Shown piece after piece: positions 1-10,318 of a stretch of DNA of 64,000 nt. The notes below the pieces were generated by a model, which saw nothing but the letters and a program-made list of their open reading frames with translations, was not told where the DNA came from and did not search any database. How positions within the stretch are numbered: position 1 is the first letter of the stretch; every line of letters starts with the position of its first letter. Made by a program: the position numbers and the translations under genes. This stretch comes from an uncultured Bacteroidales bacterium (GTDB taxonomy: Bacteria; Bacteroidota; Bacteroidia; Bacteroidales; UBA932). The stretch is from the NCBI GenBank assembly GCA_934675095.1, contig CAKUPC010000001.1, positions 1 through 64,000 of the forward strand. The letters are read 5' to 3'.

Positions 1-1959
1 AAGCTCACCTCGCCCTACGAAAGCTACACCCGGCGCGGGCTCTCGCTCAGCTACTCCAACACCTTCGCCAAGGTCCTGCGCTTCGAGGCCGGAGTCACAG
101 GAAACCTCGGCGGAATGAACTCCAAGGACGACCCTGATGCCTATTCCGGCTCATGGTCTAAGGGCAGGGACAATGTCCTGAGGGCGAACACCTCGCTCAC
201 GTGGCTGCTCAATCTCTCATGGATAACCAGTCTCAAGCTTGAGGGCAGCGTCAGCTACAACGACAACCTCACGCACGACCACACTTTCGTATCCTCCGTT
301 GCCACGGGGCAGCCGGCTGTCCACGCGACCGGGACGGGCTACTTTCTCGCGACCATGCTGCCGAGCTCCTACATGACGGACAGGATTGTGGACTCGAAGG
401 AGCTTGACTTTGCCGCGTCCCTGAAGTATGAATGGTTCAGGCGCTGGGGCGGGGTGAAGAATCATGTCAAGGCCGGAGTGCAGTGGAAGGCCAACGGGAA
501 CGCCGGACAGGGGGAGTACTATGAGGACCCGGCGCTCGCCGCTGACGGCTACCGCCCGAGACCCTACTCCGGCTATCCTTTCCTCCACAACCTCGCGACC
601 TACCTCGAAGACAACCTCACGGTTCCCGTGGGCAGGACCTCGCTCCAGCTCTCGGCCGGACTGAGGCTGGAGAACATCTTCGTGAAGGGCACTCAGTACA
701 AGGATGTGAGCAGTCTCTCGCCGAGGTTCAACCTCAAATGGAAGCTGACTGACGCCGTCTCGCTGCGAGGAGGCTGGGGCGTCTCCGAGAAACTGCCGTC
801 GTTCTACATCCTCTTTCCTGAGCAGCAGTACCGAGACATCCGGACCTTCAGCGCGTCCTACGGAAACACCGCGGCTTATGTCTATTACACCGAACCCTAC
901 CGCATGAACTACAACCCTGACCTGAAGTGGCAGCGGAGCTCCAACTCCGAGTTAGGCATCGACGCCAACTTCCTCGGCGTCAAGGTCTCGGCCGTAGGAT
1001 TCTACAACCGCACCACAGACCCCTACCGCTACAACAACAGCTACACCCCGTTCGCCTACAGCGTCCAGAAGCTCCCCGACGGCGTGAGCCTTTCCGGAAA
1101 GACGGTCAGCGGCATCACGGTCGATTCTGAGACCGGCGTGGTGTCGATAGCCACCTCGGAAGGCACAATCAAGACAGTGGAGCAGGTTCACGACCGCACT
1201 TTCGCCGAGAACAAGACTCCCGGCAACGGCGCTGCGGTGACGCGGGCGGGTGCCGAACTCATAGTCGATTTCCCTGAAATCAGGCCCATACGCACGCGCT
1301 TCCGTCTCGACGCCAACTACGCCTACACGCGCTACATCGACCGCAGCCTCTACTATGTCTATCGCACCGGCTGGTCGCACACATCCTTGCCCAACCGCTC
1401 CTACCAGTACGTCGGCGTCTATTCCGGCACCTCCTCCGGCACGGCAAACGGCAAGGTCAGCCATTCCTCCGACCTCAACCTCACCTCCACCACGCACATC
1501 CCCCAGGCACGCATCATCATCACCTGCAAGCTTGAGATGTCCCTCTTCTCCCGCGAGCGCAACATTTCCGACTACAACGGGACCGAGTACGCGCGTCTTG
1601 CGGACGGCGGCGAGGGCAGCATCTACGACGGCAACGGCTACACCGAGGTCTGGCCGCTGAAATATATGGACCTCAACGGAATAGAGCACGATTTCACGGC
1701 CGAGGAAGCGTCGAGGCCGGAGTTCGCCAACCTCATCCTGCGCTCGGGCAACGCCTACACCTTCGCATGGGACGGCTACGGAACCTATCTCAGCGCGAAC
1801 CTCAGCGTCACGAAGGAAATCGGGGACCATGTGAGCCTGTCGTTCTTCGCGAACAACTTCACCAACTCCCGTATGTCGGTCAAGTCCAAGGCGACGGGCG
1901 TGAGCACGATTTTCACTCCCGGTTTTTACTACGGCCTGACCTGTCGGCTGAAATTCTGA
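1..1959 (+). CDS. TonB-dependent outer-membrane receptor, 5' truncated by window edge
   Basis: The frame is open from base 1 to the TGA at 1957-1959, so the visible 652 residues are the C-terminal beta-barrel of a larger receptor; signal peptide and plug lie outside the window. The sequence has the alternating aromatic/polar strands of a barrel and ends in CRLKF, the terminal-Phe signature recognised by the BAM machinery. A segment around residues 245-270 (RGGWGVSEKLPSFYILFPEQ) matches the conserved barrel region seen in TonB-dependent receptors. It would import a ligand across the outer membrane using TonB energy. The two genes downstream (DUF4876 and DUF6850 types) usually accompany this receptor subtype in Bacteroidales (from memory of the families), so the three probably form one functional unit. 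Ligand unknown. Confidence 0.9.
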   Translation, partial: KLTSPYESYTRRGLSLSYSNTFAKVLRFEAGVTGNLGGMNSKDDPDAYSGSWSKGRDNVLRANTSLTWLLNLSWITSLKLEGSVSYNDNLTHDHTFVSSVATGQPAVHATGTGYFLATMLPSSYMTDRIVDSKELDFAASLKYEWFRRWGGVKNHVKAGVQWKANGNAGQGEYYEDPALAADGYRPRPYSGYPFLHNLATYLEDNLTVPVGRTSLQLSAGLRLENIFVKGTQYKDVSSLSPRFNLKWKLTDAVSLRGGWGVSEKLPSFYILFPEQQYRDIRTFSASYGNTAAYVYYTEPYRMNYNPDLKWQRSSNSELGIDANFLGVKVSAVGFYNRTTDPYRYNNSYTPFAYSVQKLPDGVSLSGKTVSGITVDSETGVVSIATSEGTIKTVEQVHDRTFAENKTPGNGAAVTRAGAELIVDFPEIRPIRTRFRLDANYAYTRYIDRSLYYVYRTGWSHTSLPNRSYQYVGVYSGTSSGTANGKVSHSSDLNLTSTTHIPQARIIITCKLEMSLFSRERNISDYNGTEYARLADGGEGSIYDGNGYTEVWPLKYMDLNGIEHDFTAEEASRPEFANLILRSGNAYTFAWDGYGTYLSANLSVTKEIGDHVSLSFFANNFTNSRMSVKSKATGVSTIFTPGFYYGLTCRLKF

Positions 1960-2063
1960 TGACCTTCCCTGAAAAAGGATGTCATGTCCGAAGGAAAAGT
2001 GTCACATCGCTGTTTTGAGTTTGAGCTGATTTTTGGAAATAAGTTATTGAAGATTAAGGATAT

Positions 2064-3368
2064 ATGAGAAGTGTAGAACATATTGCAAAATGTTCCACGG
2101 AACGAAATTGTCACTTTCTTGAGAAAAGTGTCATTCGGGGCGTTTTGTTTGTGTCTTTGGCATGGTCCTGCGCACCGGCCTCCGACTATGACGGGCAGCT
2201 CCATGAACTGAGCGTTGCCGCAGCCTATCCCGAAGGCTCCGAGAAGTGGTGCCGGGAAGGCGTGGAGGTCACAGTGGAGGATGCCCTGAACGGAACGGAC
2301 TACACGGCTCTGACCGACGGCTCGGGAGTCGCCCGCATACGACTTGTGAACGGCAACTACAGCGTCCGCATCAGCGACATTGCAGTCGATGCCGAGGCCG
2401 GCGAGGAATATGTCTTCAACGGCGCACAGGAAAAGGTCATGCTCACCGACTCCGACATGATGCTGACCGTCAGCCTGACCAAAAGCGTTCCCGGAAAGAT
2501 TGTCTTCAGGGAAATTTACTGCGGCGGCTGCCAGAGATACCCCAAGGAGGGTAATTACTTTGCAGACAAGTATGTCGTCCTGCACAACAACTCCGGTCTG
2601 ACCCAGTACCTCGACGGTCTCTGCTTCGGCACTGCCGACCCCTACAACTCCAACTCCACGAATGTCTGGATTTCGCGTGACACGCAGACGGGCCAGGCCG
2701 TCCTGCCCGATTTTGTTCCAGTCGTCCAGGCCGTCTGGCAGTTCCCCGGAAACGGACACGACCATCCGCTGAAGCCGGGCGAGGACGCCGTCCTTGTCAT
2801 CGGCGGCGCGATTGACCACACCACGGAATACCCCCTGTCCGTGAACCTGAACGCCGCCGCCAACTTCGTCTGTTACAATCAGGTGGCGTTTCCCAACTCG
2901 TCCTACCATCCGGCCCCCGGCGACAGAATACAACAAGACCACATCTTGGACCTTGTCATAAAGATGGGGCAGGCCAATGCCTACACTTTCTCGTATAACT
3001 CTCCCGCGTCAGTGATTTTCCGCGCTCCCGAGGGCACGACGATTGAGGAATTTCTCGACGACACGGACAACATCGTTCAGAAACCGGGCTTCTCCGACCG
3101 CATCGTCAAGATTCCCATCGACTGGGTGGAAGACGGCGTCGAGGTGTTCATGAACAATATAAACGGCAGCACGAAACGGCTCAATCCGATGCTCGACGCC
3201 GGTTATGTACGGCTCTCCGAAAGCTGGCAGGGGCGTGTCCTTTACCGCCGCGAAAACGAGTCCCAATCCCGGAAACGCGGCTACGAGGTACTTCTCGACA
3301 CCAACAATTCCTCCGCCGACTTCTACGAGAGCGAAAGAAACGGCCAGTCGCTGAGGAAAAAGCAATGA
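2064..3368 (+). CDS. DUF4876-type lipoprotein
   Basis: A 434-residue protein whose N-terminus has a hydrophobic stretch ending in VSLAWSC at about residue 35, a plausible lipobox, so it is probably an outer-membrane lipoprotein. An Ig/carboxypeptidase-regulatory-like beta domain (about residues 60-130: EVTVEDALNGTDYTALTDGSG) is followed by a region with FREIYCGGCQRYPKEGNYFA, a motif I associate with DUF4876. ATG at 2064 follows a purine-rich gaagattaagga. It lies 104 bp after the TonB receptor and 57 bp before the DUF6850 barrel; this trio is recurrent in Bacteroidales. Role unknown; a surface partner of the receptor is the best inference. Family assignment is from memory of motifs. Confidence 0.75.
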   Translation: MRSVEHIAKCSTERNCHFLEKSVIRGVLFVSLAWSCAPASDYDGQLHELSVAAAYPEGSEKWCREGVEVTVEDALNGTDYTALTDGSGVARIRLVNGNYSVRISDIAVDAEAGEEYVFNGAQEKVMLTDSDMMLTVSLTKSVPGKIVFREIYCGGCQRYPKEGNYFADKYVVLHNNSGLTQYLDGLCFGTADPYNSNSTNVWISRDTQTGQAVLPDFVPVVQAVWQFPGNGHDHPLKPGEDAVLVIGGAIDHTTEYPLSVNLNAAANFVCYNQVAFPNSSYHPAPGDRIQQDHILDLVIKMGQANAYTFSYNSPASVIFRAPEGTTIEEFLDDTDNIVQKPGFSDRIVKIPIDWVEDGVEVFMNNINGSTKRLNPMLDAGYVRLSESWQGRVLYRRENESQSRKRGYEVLLDTNNSSADFYESERNGQSLRKKQ

Positions 3369-3425
3369 AAGGACCGGCGTCTTGCGAAAATAAAAACCGA
3401 AATTTGAAGGAATTTGACAGAGAAT

Positions 3426-4994
3426 ATGAAATATAAAGGAAAAATGCATTTCAGCATCCGTCGTCCAGTGCACCCAGCGGCCGTCTCGCTCCTTGCGTCG
3501 CTCGCGCTCTTCGCGGTCCAGTGCCTGCCGGCGGCTGCGCAGCGGCGTTATGAAAATGTCGTGGAACGCAATCCGTGGAACATGATCTCCAATGTCTGCG
3601 GCGTTCGTGCGGACTCCGTAAGCATCTCTCAGGCACAGCTTTACGGACGCTACACTGACGGCGGATTCCGCGAGCTCTCCGACGCTCCGCGCCATTGGAA
3701 CGCCGGAGCCTTCGCCGAGACCGTCTCGCACTTCCGTCGCATTTCCATGACCGGCAGGTTCGCCTTCGACAACGAGGAGGCCTACGACGCCCGCGGCTCC
3801 ATGCTTTCCCGCCCCGGCGCATACCCCATCGACATCCTCGAATTTACTCCCGGCCGCAAGACACGCCAGACCTACACCGTGAACGGCGGCATCGCGGCCG
3901 AACTCTCCCGCACGGTCACCGTCGGAGGCAAGATTGAGTACGAGGCGTCGAACCGCGCCAAGCGCAAGGACCTGCGCTACACCGACTACTCCCTTGACAT
4001 GACGGTCTCTCCGTCCCTGCTCCTGCATCTCGGACGGCGGACTTCCCTCGGCCTGAGCTACAGCTACCGCCGTCTCTCCGAAAGCATATCCGCTGAAGAA
4101 CTCGGCATATCCTCCGAGTCCTACTACGCCTTTCTCGACAAGGGCATGATGTACGGCATCTACGACGTCTGGACAGGCGGTTCGACCCACCTCAAGGAAT
4201 CCGGCGTGAGCGGCTTTCCCCTTAGGCGGAACATCCACGGCGCGGCGGTTCAGTTCGAGTCCGGCGGCTTCATCGCCGAACTTTCGGGCACCCTCGGCGG
4301 CGGCAAGGCCGGCGAGAAGGACGTTCAGTGGTACCGCTTCCGCAGCGACGGTCTCTCCATGCTTGTCGGCTGGACTTCAGGCATCCACCGCACGACCCTG
4401 CGGCTTTCCGCCGACCGCATGAACACCGGCGAGGACATACTCGACAAAGTCACCGAAAACGGAGTCACCACCACCGTGAACTACGGCACCCGCAATATCT
4501 ATGGCAGTACCCTTTGGAACGTCACGCCCGAGTACAGGCTTCTTTCCGAGCGCTTCCACGGCCGCGCCGGAGTCAGCCTCGACTTCTCGGAAGAGAGTTC
4601 GCGGACGGTCTATCCGTATGTCGGAAAAGTCTCCAAGTTCGTGGCCGAGGCCTACCTCTCGGGGATTTACAGCATCCGGGGCATCGACATCGGGATGGGA
4701 CTCTCGTATCGCGGCGGACGCTGGACGGACTCCCTCGACAACACCGACGGCTCGGCAGCAGTCTCGGCCGCTCCCCAAAGACTCGACGACCTTGACGTCC
4801 AGGGCGGCTGGTACGCTGCCTGCATGACGCACGAGACCGCCCGCCGGCTCTCCGTCTCCGGCTCCCTCCGCTACAATTTCCGTTTCGGCCTCTTCCTGGA
4901 CGCCTCAGCCCGGCTGACCCGTGGCTTCCATCACAGTCCTCTCCTCGGCCGCCACCGCGCCACCGCATCAATCAGCGTAGGATATGTATTCTAA
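3426..4994 (+). CDS. DUF6850-type outer-membrane beta-barrel protein
   Basis: Predicted outer-membrane barrel of 522 residues. I start at ATG 3426 (MKYKGKMHFS...) rather than the TTG at 3414; ATG 3444 is also possible. A signal peptide (VSLLASLALFAVQCLPAAAQ) ends at about residue 39. The mature part begins RRYENVVERNPWNMISNVCG and is rich in amphipathic strands, ending in SISVGYVF with a terminal Phe. It sits third in the receptor/DUF4876/DUF6850 cluster and overlaps the following sigma-factor gene by 11 bp, so at least read-through between the two is likely. Substrate and mechanism are unknown. Confidence 0.75.
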   Translation: MKYKGKMHFSIRRPVHPAAVSLLASLALFAVQCLPAAAQRRYENVVERNPWNMISNVCGVRADSVSISQAQLYGRYTDGGFRELSDAPRHWNAGAFAETVSHFRRISMTGRFAFDNEEAYDARGSMLSRPGAYPIDILEFTPGRKTRQTYTVNGGIAAELSRTVTVGGKIEYEASNRAKRKDLRYTDYSLDMTVSPSLLLHLGRRTSLGLSYSYRRLSESISAEELGISSESYYAFLDKGMMYGIYDVWTGGSTHLKESGVSGFPLRRNIHGAAVQFESGGFIAELSGTLGGGKAGEKDVQWYRFRSDGLSMLVGWTSGIHRTTLRLSADRMNTGEDILDKVTENGVTTTVNYGTRNIYGSTLWNVTPEYRLLSERFHGRAGVSLDFSEESSRTVYPYVGKVSKFVAEAYLSGIYSIRGIDIGMGLSYRGGRWTDSLDNTDGSAAVSAAPQRLDDLDVQGGWYAACMTHETARRLSVSGSLRYNFRFGLFLDASARLTRGFHHSPLLGRHRATASISVGYVF

Positions 4995-5544
4995 GGACAA
5001 GGAACAGGAACTGCTCGAACTGGTGTCGGGAGGAAGCCGGGATGCGTTCCGCCTTCTGTTCGACGCCTATTATCCCAAGGTGTTCGGCTTCATGAGGGGA
5101 ATACTGCCTTCGGAAGAGGATGCCTCCGACCTTGCCCAGGAACTGTTCATAAAGGTCTGGCTCATGCGCTCGGCGCTTCCGGACATAGTCTCCTTCAACT
5201 CCTATCTCTACAGGATGAGCCTGAATATGTCCATCAACTTTGTCCGCCGTAACCGCCCGAGTTTCGCCGACCTGCTCTCCGACATCCCTTATGACCCGAT
5301 GCTTGAAGAGGCTTTGGACATGAAGGCGAAGGAAGCCCTTGTGGCCTCCGTAATCAGGGGGATGCCGCGAAAGCGTCGCCGTGTATTCGTACTCAGCCGC
5401 ATGGAGCACCGGTCGAACGAGGAGATTTCCAGACTGCTGAACATCAGCAAGAAGACCGTGGAGAACCACCTGAACCTTGCGCTTAGGGAACTCAGGACGG
5501 CATTGCCCATGTCAGCGTTTTTCCTTCTCTGGCTTTCCCAATAA
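4984..5544 (+). CDS. ECF-type RNA polymerase sigma factor (Bacteroidales family)
   Basis: At 186 residues this has the usual length for an extracytoplasmic-function sigma factor. Region 2 is at about residues 20-80 (FDAYYPKVFGFMRGILPSEE, DLAQELFIKVWLMR). Region 4 is at about 115-165 with a helix-turn-helix (MPRKRRRVFVLSRMEHRSNE, then EISRLLNISKKTVENHLNLA). ATG 4984 overlaps the end of the upstream barrel gene. The next gene is a FecR anti-sigma factor and the gene after it a SusC with an STN domain, the standard arrangement for cell-surface signalling that switches on a polysaccharide- or glycan-uptake locus. Confidence 0.95.
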   Translation: MYSKDKEQELLELVSGGSRDAFRLLFDAYYPKVFGFMRGILPSEEDASDLAQELFIKVWLMRSALPDIVSFNSYLYRMSLNMSINFVRRNRPSFADLLSDIPYDPMLEEALDMKAKEALVASVIRGMPRKRRRVFVLSRMEHRSNEEISRLLNISKKTVENHLNLALRELRTALPMSAFFLLWLSQ

Positions 5545-5630
5545 TTTTTCCGGGCAGAAAGCAACTTTCTTGAAAATTTTTTGGGGGTATTGATGCGTTT
5601 TTCTGTCTAATAGGGACAAACCATGTGATT

Positions 5631-6548
5631 ATGACAGAAAACGACATCCGTTCGGAATGGGAAAGCCACTCTTCCGACAGATTATCCGAAAAAGAGCTTG
5701 ACGCCGCGTTCGAAAAGGTTATGGACGCTGCCGATAGCCGTGAGAACGCCGTGACGGGGACAGTCCGCAGGCCGCCTCTCATGCGCAGGCTCCGCGTCAT
5801 CGCGCTCTCCGTCGCCGCTGCCGTCGCCGCCGTGGTTCTCATCCCGTGGCTGACTCTTGAAATCGGCGACTACATTTCCGGCAGGCATCAGGAAGCCCCG
5901 CTGCGGTTCTGCGAAGTCTCAACCCGGAACGGTGAGACGCGCGACGTCGTTCTGCCCGACGGCACTCTGGTGAAACTCAATGCCGGTTCCTACATCGTAT
6001 ATCCCGAAACATTCCTCTCTTCGGAGCGTTCCGTCCACATCTGCGGCGAGGCCATATTCAGCGTCACGCATAATCCGGAGATCCCGTTTGTCGTCAGCGC
6101 GTCCGACATGAAGGTCACTGTCCACGGAACGGTCTTCGACGTCAAGGCATATCCGGGCGACCGCAGTGTTTCCGCGACTCTCTGCGACGGCAGCATCTCG
6201 GCCTTGGCCGGAAATGGGGGAGAGCCCGTGACAATGGTTCCGGGACAGAGGCTCTCCTTCGACAGGACAACGGGCGGAACGTCACTTTGCGAGGTGAATG
6301 CCAATGAATACACGGCATGGGAGCGTGGCGAGCTCTGCTTCCGTTCGGAAAGCATTCACGAGATTGCAAGGACGCTCGAAAGGATGTACGGAATTAACAT
6401 CTACATCACTTCCGGAAAATATGACGGGGTGATTCTGACCGCCAAGTTCGTCCACGGGGAGTCACTTCGCCAGATGCTCGGGGCCATCTGCCGGCTTGTT
6501 CCGGGGATGCGCTACGGCATCGAGAATGACAATGTCTATATAAGGTAG
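5631..6548 (+). CDS. FecR-family anti-sigma factor
   Basis: Inner-membrane anti-sigma factor of 305 residues. The start is ATG 5631 (MTENDIRSEW); a GTG two codons upstream is less likely. An N-terminal cytosolic sigma-binding segment (1-45) is followed by one membrane helix at about 47-68 (LRVIALSVAAAVAAVVLIPW), then a periplasmic FecR domain with the family signatures TRNGETRDVVLPDGTLVKLNAG and FDVKAYPGDRSVSATLCDGS, and a C-terminal STN-like segment (LERMYGINIYITSGKYDGVI). It would hold the sigma factor at 4984-5544 until contacted by the STN domain of the SusC at 6781-10305. Confidence 0.95.
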   Translation: MTENDIRSEWESHSSDRLSEKELDAAFEKVMDAADSRENAVTGTVRRPPLMRRLRVIALSVAAAVAAVVLIPWLTLEIGDYISGRHQEAPLRFCEVSTRNGETRDVVLPDGTLVKLNAGSYIVYPETFLSSERSVHICGEAIFSVTHNPEIPFVVSASDMKVTVHGTVFDVKAYPGDRSVSATLCDGSISALAGNGGEPVTMVPGQRLSFDRTTGGTSLCEVNANEYTAWERGELCFRSESIHEIARTLERMYGINIYITSGKYDGVILTAKFVHGESLRQMLGAICRLVPGMRYGIENDNVYIR

Positions 6549-6780
6549 GTCTCCTTCCCCGGCGCGCCCTCCCGGCGATGCCTCTTGTGCCGGAAAGCAT
6601 TTCTCCCCGTTTTCAAGAATACCGCTCTGAACAAAAATTAAACAGTTTCTTATCTTAAATGTAGCGATTTCTTAACCGTTTTTCCGGACATTTGCGGCCG
6701 GAATTCCATCAGGAGAAATCACGTCATTGATAGCCGCACAATAACCACACACAAAATTTATAAACCAAACTTTCAGTCAA

Positions 6781-9700
6781 ATGAAGCGGATTAAGCATTA
6801 TCTGATTGCGCTCCTTCTGGCAGTCGTGTCTTTCGGAAACCTGCACGCGCAGGACTCGTCCCTGAGTTTCCCGTCCGGCACGATGACTGTCAGGGAAGCG
6901 TTCGAGACCATTGAACGCCAACTCGGCGTGACGGTGGCCTACAATGAGACTCTTCTTGATGTGAACAGGAAGATAACTCCACCTCAGGGCAAGACCTTGC
7001 AGGAGACAATGTCTGCGATACTTGACGGAACGGGCATGAAATCCACTCTCGAAGGGCGGATGGTGCTCGTCGTCAGGGACGATTCTCCAGAGGCCGGCCC
7101 GTCTCTCTACACGGGAAAGGTCGTCGATGCTTCGGGACCGGTTCCCGGAGCCGTCATCATCCTCGATTCGGACAGGACGAAAAACGCGATGACCGACCTT
7201 GACGGCAGTTTCAGCCTCAGCGCCGAGAGCGGAAGCGCGTTCACGGTGAGCATGATGGGCTACAAGGAGTGCAAGTCCGTTTTCGGGCGCGAGACTTCCG
7301 GCATCGTCATCACGCTTGAGAAGGATGTTGATGTGCTCGACGAGTCCGTCGTGGTCGGCTACGGCGTACAGAAGAGGGTGAATCTCACCGGAGCCGTGAG
7401 CGTCATAAGCGGCAAGGACCTGAACAACAGGCCTGTGACCAACACCGCGCAGGCTCTTCAGGGAGCGGATCCTTCACTCCTTATGAGTATGGGCAACGGC
7501 TCCATTGAGGGAAAGAGGTACGACGTGAAGATTCGCGGACAGCTCTCCCTCAACTCCGGAAGCCCGCTCATCCTTGTCGATGGCATCGAGTCGTCGCTCT
7601 CCCAGGTCAATCCCAACGACATCGAGTCCGTCTCCGTGCTCAAGGACGCTTCTGCATGCTCCATCTACGGGGCCACGGCTTCCGCCGGAGTCGTCCTCAT
7701 CACGACCAAGAGCGGCAAGGCCGGGGACATGAAAGTCACCTACAACGGCCGTGCAGGCGTGGCGTTCAACACCACCAGCACGGACTTCCTCACGACCGGC
7801 TACGACTATGTCACCCTTTCCAACGAGTTCACTCTCCATTCAGGCAAGGGCTACAACGCGTGGAACTACACCGACGAGGAGATGCAGATGCTCTATGAGC
7901 GTCGCGGCGACGTCACCGAGAATCCCGACAGGCCGTGGGTCTATATGAACGACAAGGGCAAGTACCGCTACCTCGGAAACTTCGACTGGTACGGCTATGT
8001 GTTCAAGAGGGTTCGCCCCGAAACCGAACACAATGTCAGCATAAACGGCGGCAACGACAAGATTAACTACTATGTCAGCGGACGTTATCTCTACCGTGAG
8101 GGCGTGTTCAACAACGCGAGCGAGGACATGATGAACAGCTACTCCTTCCGCGCCAAGGTAAACGCCAAGGTGAAGCCGTGGCTCACCTACACGGGCAATG
8201 TCAGCTTCGAGGGCTCGGCCTACAACTACGGAGGCTTCTGGGAGCAGGACGGCTCCGAAGACCTCACGGGTTCTGGAATACTATGGAACATCACCCAGAA
8301 CATAAGCCCGACCATTGTCCCCGTCAACCCTGACGGCACCACGACGATGTACACCAACGGCATCCAGTTCGCGGACTCCCCGATAGCCTCCGGGCGTGGC
8401 GGAGTGCTCACCGACGGGCGCAACAGGAACTCCAGGAAGTCGAACCACTGGATGATTACAAACAGGCTCCAGTTCAACATCACCGACTGGATGAACCTCG
8501 TCGCAGACTACACCTTGCGTCGTCGCGACGACCAGGACAGCTACCGTTCCTACCCGACAGCCAACACATGGGACAAGAACATGAAGAACATCGTGGATTT
8601 CTCCAACGGTTCCGTGTATGACTTCTACCACGAGGCCCGAGGTTTTCTGAACGCCCATGTCGCCAACGCCTACCTCAATTTCAACAAGTCTTGGGGAGAG
8701 CATAATTTCACGGCCGTGGCCGGTGGCCAGTTCCAGGACTTCAGGAAATCGACCATGACCGTTCGTCAGAAGGGGTCGGTTTCCGACAAGCTTGCCTTCA
8801 TAAACATGGAGCAGGGCACAATCGAGAAATGTGGCGAGAGCAACACGTCCTACCGCACTCTTGGCTTTTTTGCCCGCGCCAACTACGACTATGCCGGAAA
8901 ATATCTCTTTGAGGTTTCCGGGCGCTACGACGGCTCGTCACGCTTCGCCCGCAGCCACCGCTGGGCCTTCTATCCGTCGGCATCCGCCGGCTGGAGAATG
9001 TCCGAAGAGAACTTCTGGTCAGGCATCAGGGACTGGTGGAGCAACGCCAAGCTGCGCTTCTCCTACGGCTCCCTCGGCAACCAGCAGGTCAGCAACTACT
9101 CCTACATCAGCACCATATCCACCGGACAGATGAACTACACCTTCGACGGCAGCACGAAGGCCGGATATGTCACCACCCCTTCCGCAATCGCGGACAATCT
9201 CACATGGGAGACCGTCGTGACCTACAATCTCGGTCTCGACATGGGCTTCTTCGACAACCGCCTCAACCTCAACGCCGACTTCTACATCCGCGACACCAAG
9301 GATATGCTCACCTCGTCGAAGGTTCTTCCGGCCGTGTTCGGAGAGTCTTCGCCGAAGGTGAACGGGGCGGATTTGAGGACGAAGGGCTATGAGATCACAC
9401 TTTCCTGGAAGGACTCCAAGAGGGTAGGCGGCAGTCCGCTCTACTACTCCGTCGCCGCGTCACTCGGAGACTATGTCACTACAATCACCAAGTTCGACAA
9501 CCCGGACAACTCCCTGAGCATGCACTATGTCGGCAAGCGTCTGGGCGACATCTGGGGCTATCAGGTCGAGGGACTTTTCAAGACCGACGAGGAAGCCGCC
9601 GCATATCAGGCGCGCATCGACGACTCGGCCGTCAACAAGGGTGTCTATGACTGCGGAGTGGCCTCGATGGCCAAGCTTCTTGCAGGTGACGTCAAGTTCG

Positions 9701-10305
9701 TTGACCGGAACGGCGACGGAGTCATCAACACGGGCGCGAACACCCTTGACAAGCCGGGCGACCGCTACATAATCGGCAACTCGATTCCGCGCTACAACTA
9801 CTCCTTCCGAGGGGACATCGACTGGCACGGGGTGAGCCTGTCCGTTTTCTTCCAGGGCGTGGGGCACTGCGACTGGATGCCGCCGACAAACTGCTCCTAT
9901 TTCTGGGGATTCTACGGCTTCCCGGCCTCGTCCTTCGTTCCGCAGGACTTTGCATCGACGACATGGACGCCGGAGAACCGCAACACCTACTTCCCTCGCC
10001 GCAGGGGTTATTCTTCCTACTCCAACAGCTCCATGGGCGTCGCCAGCGACTACTTCCTTCAGAACGCGGCCTACATCCGTCTGAAGAACCTCACACTGGG
10101 CTACACGCTTCCTCTCAAGCCGAACAAGGCGGTCGAGAAGGTGCGCTTCTACCTCACGGGCGAGAACCTATGGTACTGGTCTCCGATGAAGAGGCACACG
10201 AAATATGTCGATCCGGAGGTCGCGACGGCATCTTCCCAACAGTCCGACGACTGCATATATCCGTTTTCGAGGACAGTGTCCTTCGGAGTTGACATAACCT
10301 TCTAA
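6781..10305 (+). CDS. SusC/RagA-type TonB-dependent receptor with STN signalling domain
   Basis: Outer-membrane importer of 1174 residues. Signal peptide at 1-24 (YLIALLLAVVSFGNLHAQ). STN domain at about 27-95 (MTVREAFETIERQLGVTVAY), which contacts the FecR anti-sigma. Carboxypeptidase-like regulatory domain at about 108-185 (TGKVVDASGPVPGAVIILDS). Plug at about 195-330 with ESVVVGYGVQKRVNLTGAVS and the SusC-specific LILVDGIESSLSQVNPNDIE / SVLKDASACSIYGATASAGV signatures. Long beta-barrel ending in VDITF. The SusD gene follows after 13 bp, so the two form the usual lidded transport pair. The STN domain links substrate sensing to the adjacent sigma/FecR genes. Confidence 0.97.
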   Translation: MKRIKHYLIALLLAVVSFGNLHAQDSSLSFPSGTMTVREAFETIERQLGVTVAYNETLLDVNRKITPPQGKTLQETMSAILDGTGMKSTLEGRMVLVVRDDSPEAGPSLYTGKVVDASGPVPGAVIILDSDRTKNAMTDLDGSFSLSAESGSAFTVSMMGYKECKSVFGRETSGIVITLEKDVDVLDESVVVGYGVQKRVNLTGAVSVISGKDLNNRPVTNTAQALQGADPSLLMSMGNGSIEGKRYDVKIRGQLSLNSGSPLILVDGIESSLSQVNPNDIESVSVLKDASACSIYGATASAGVVLITTKSGKAGDMKVTYNGRAGVAFNTTSTDFLTTGYDYVTLSNEFTLHSGKGYNAWNYTDEEMQMLYERRGDVTENPDRPWVYMNDKGKYRYLGNFDWYGYVFKRVRPETEHNVSINGGNDKINYYVSGRYLYREGVFNNASEDMMNSYSFRAKVNAKVKPWLTYTGNVSFEGSAYNYGGFWEQDGSEDLTGSGILWNITQNISPTIVPVNPDGTTTMYTNGIQFADSPIASGRGGVLTDGRNRNSRKSNHWMITNRLQFNITDWMNLVADYTLRRRDDQDSYRSYPTANTWDKNMKNIVDFSNGSVYDFYHEARGFLNAHVANAYLNFNKSWGEHNFTAVAGGQFQDFRKSTMTVRQKGSVSDKLAFINMEQGTIEKCGESNTSYRTLGFFARANYDYAGKYLFEVSGRYDGSSRFARSHRWAFYPSASAGWRMSEENFWSGIRDWWSNAKLRFSYGSLGNQQVSNYSYISTISTGQMNYTFDGSTKAGYVTTPSAIADNLTWETVVTYNLGLDMGFFDNRLNLNADFYIRDTKDMLTSSKVLPAVFGESSPKVNGADLRTKGYEITLSWKDSKRVGGSPLYYSVAASLGDYVTTITKFDNPDNSLSMHYVGKRLGDIWGYQVEGLFKTDEEAAAYQARIDDSAVNKGVYDCGVASMAKLLAGDVKFVDRNGDGVINTGANTLDKPGDRYIIGNSIPRYNYSFRGDIDWHGVSLSVFFQGVGHCDWMPPTNCSYFWGFYGFPASSFVPQDFASTTWTPENRNTYFPRRRGYSSYSNSSMGVASDYFLQNAAYIRLKNLTLGYTLPLKPNKAVEKVRFYLTGENLWYWSPMKRHTKYVDPEVATASSQQSDDCIYPFSRTVSFGVDITF

Positions 10306-10318
10306 AACAGGACTGGAA

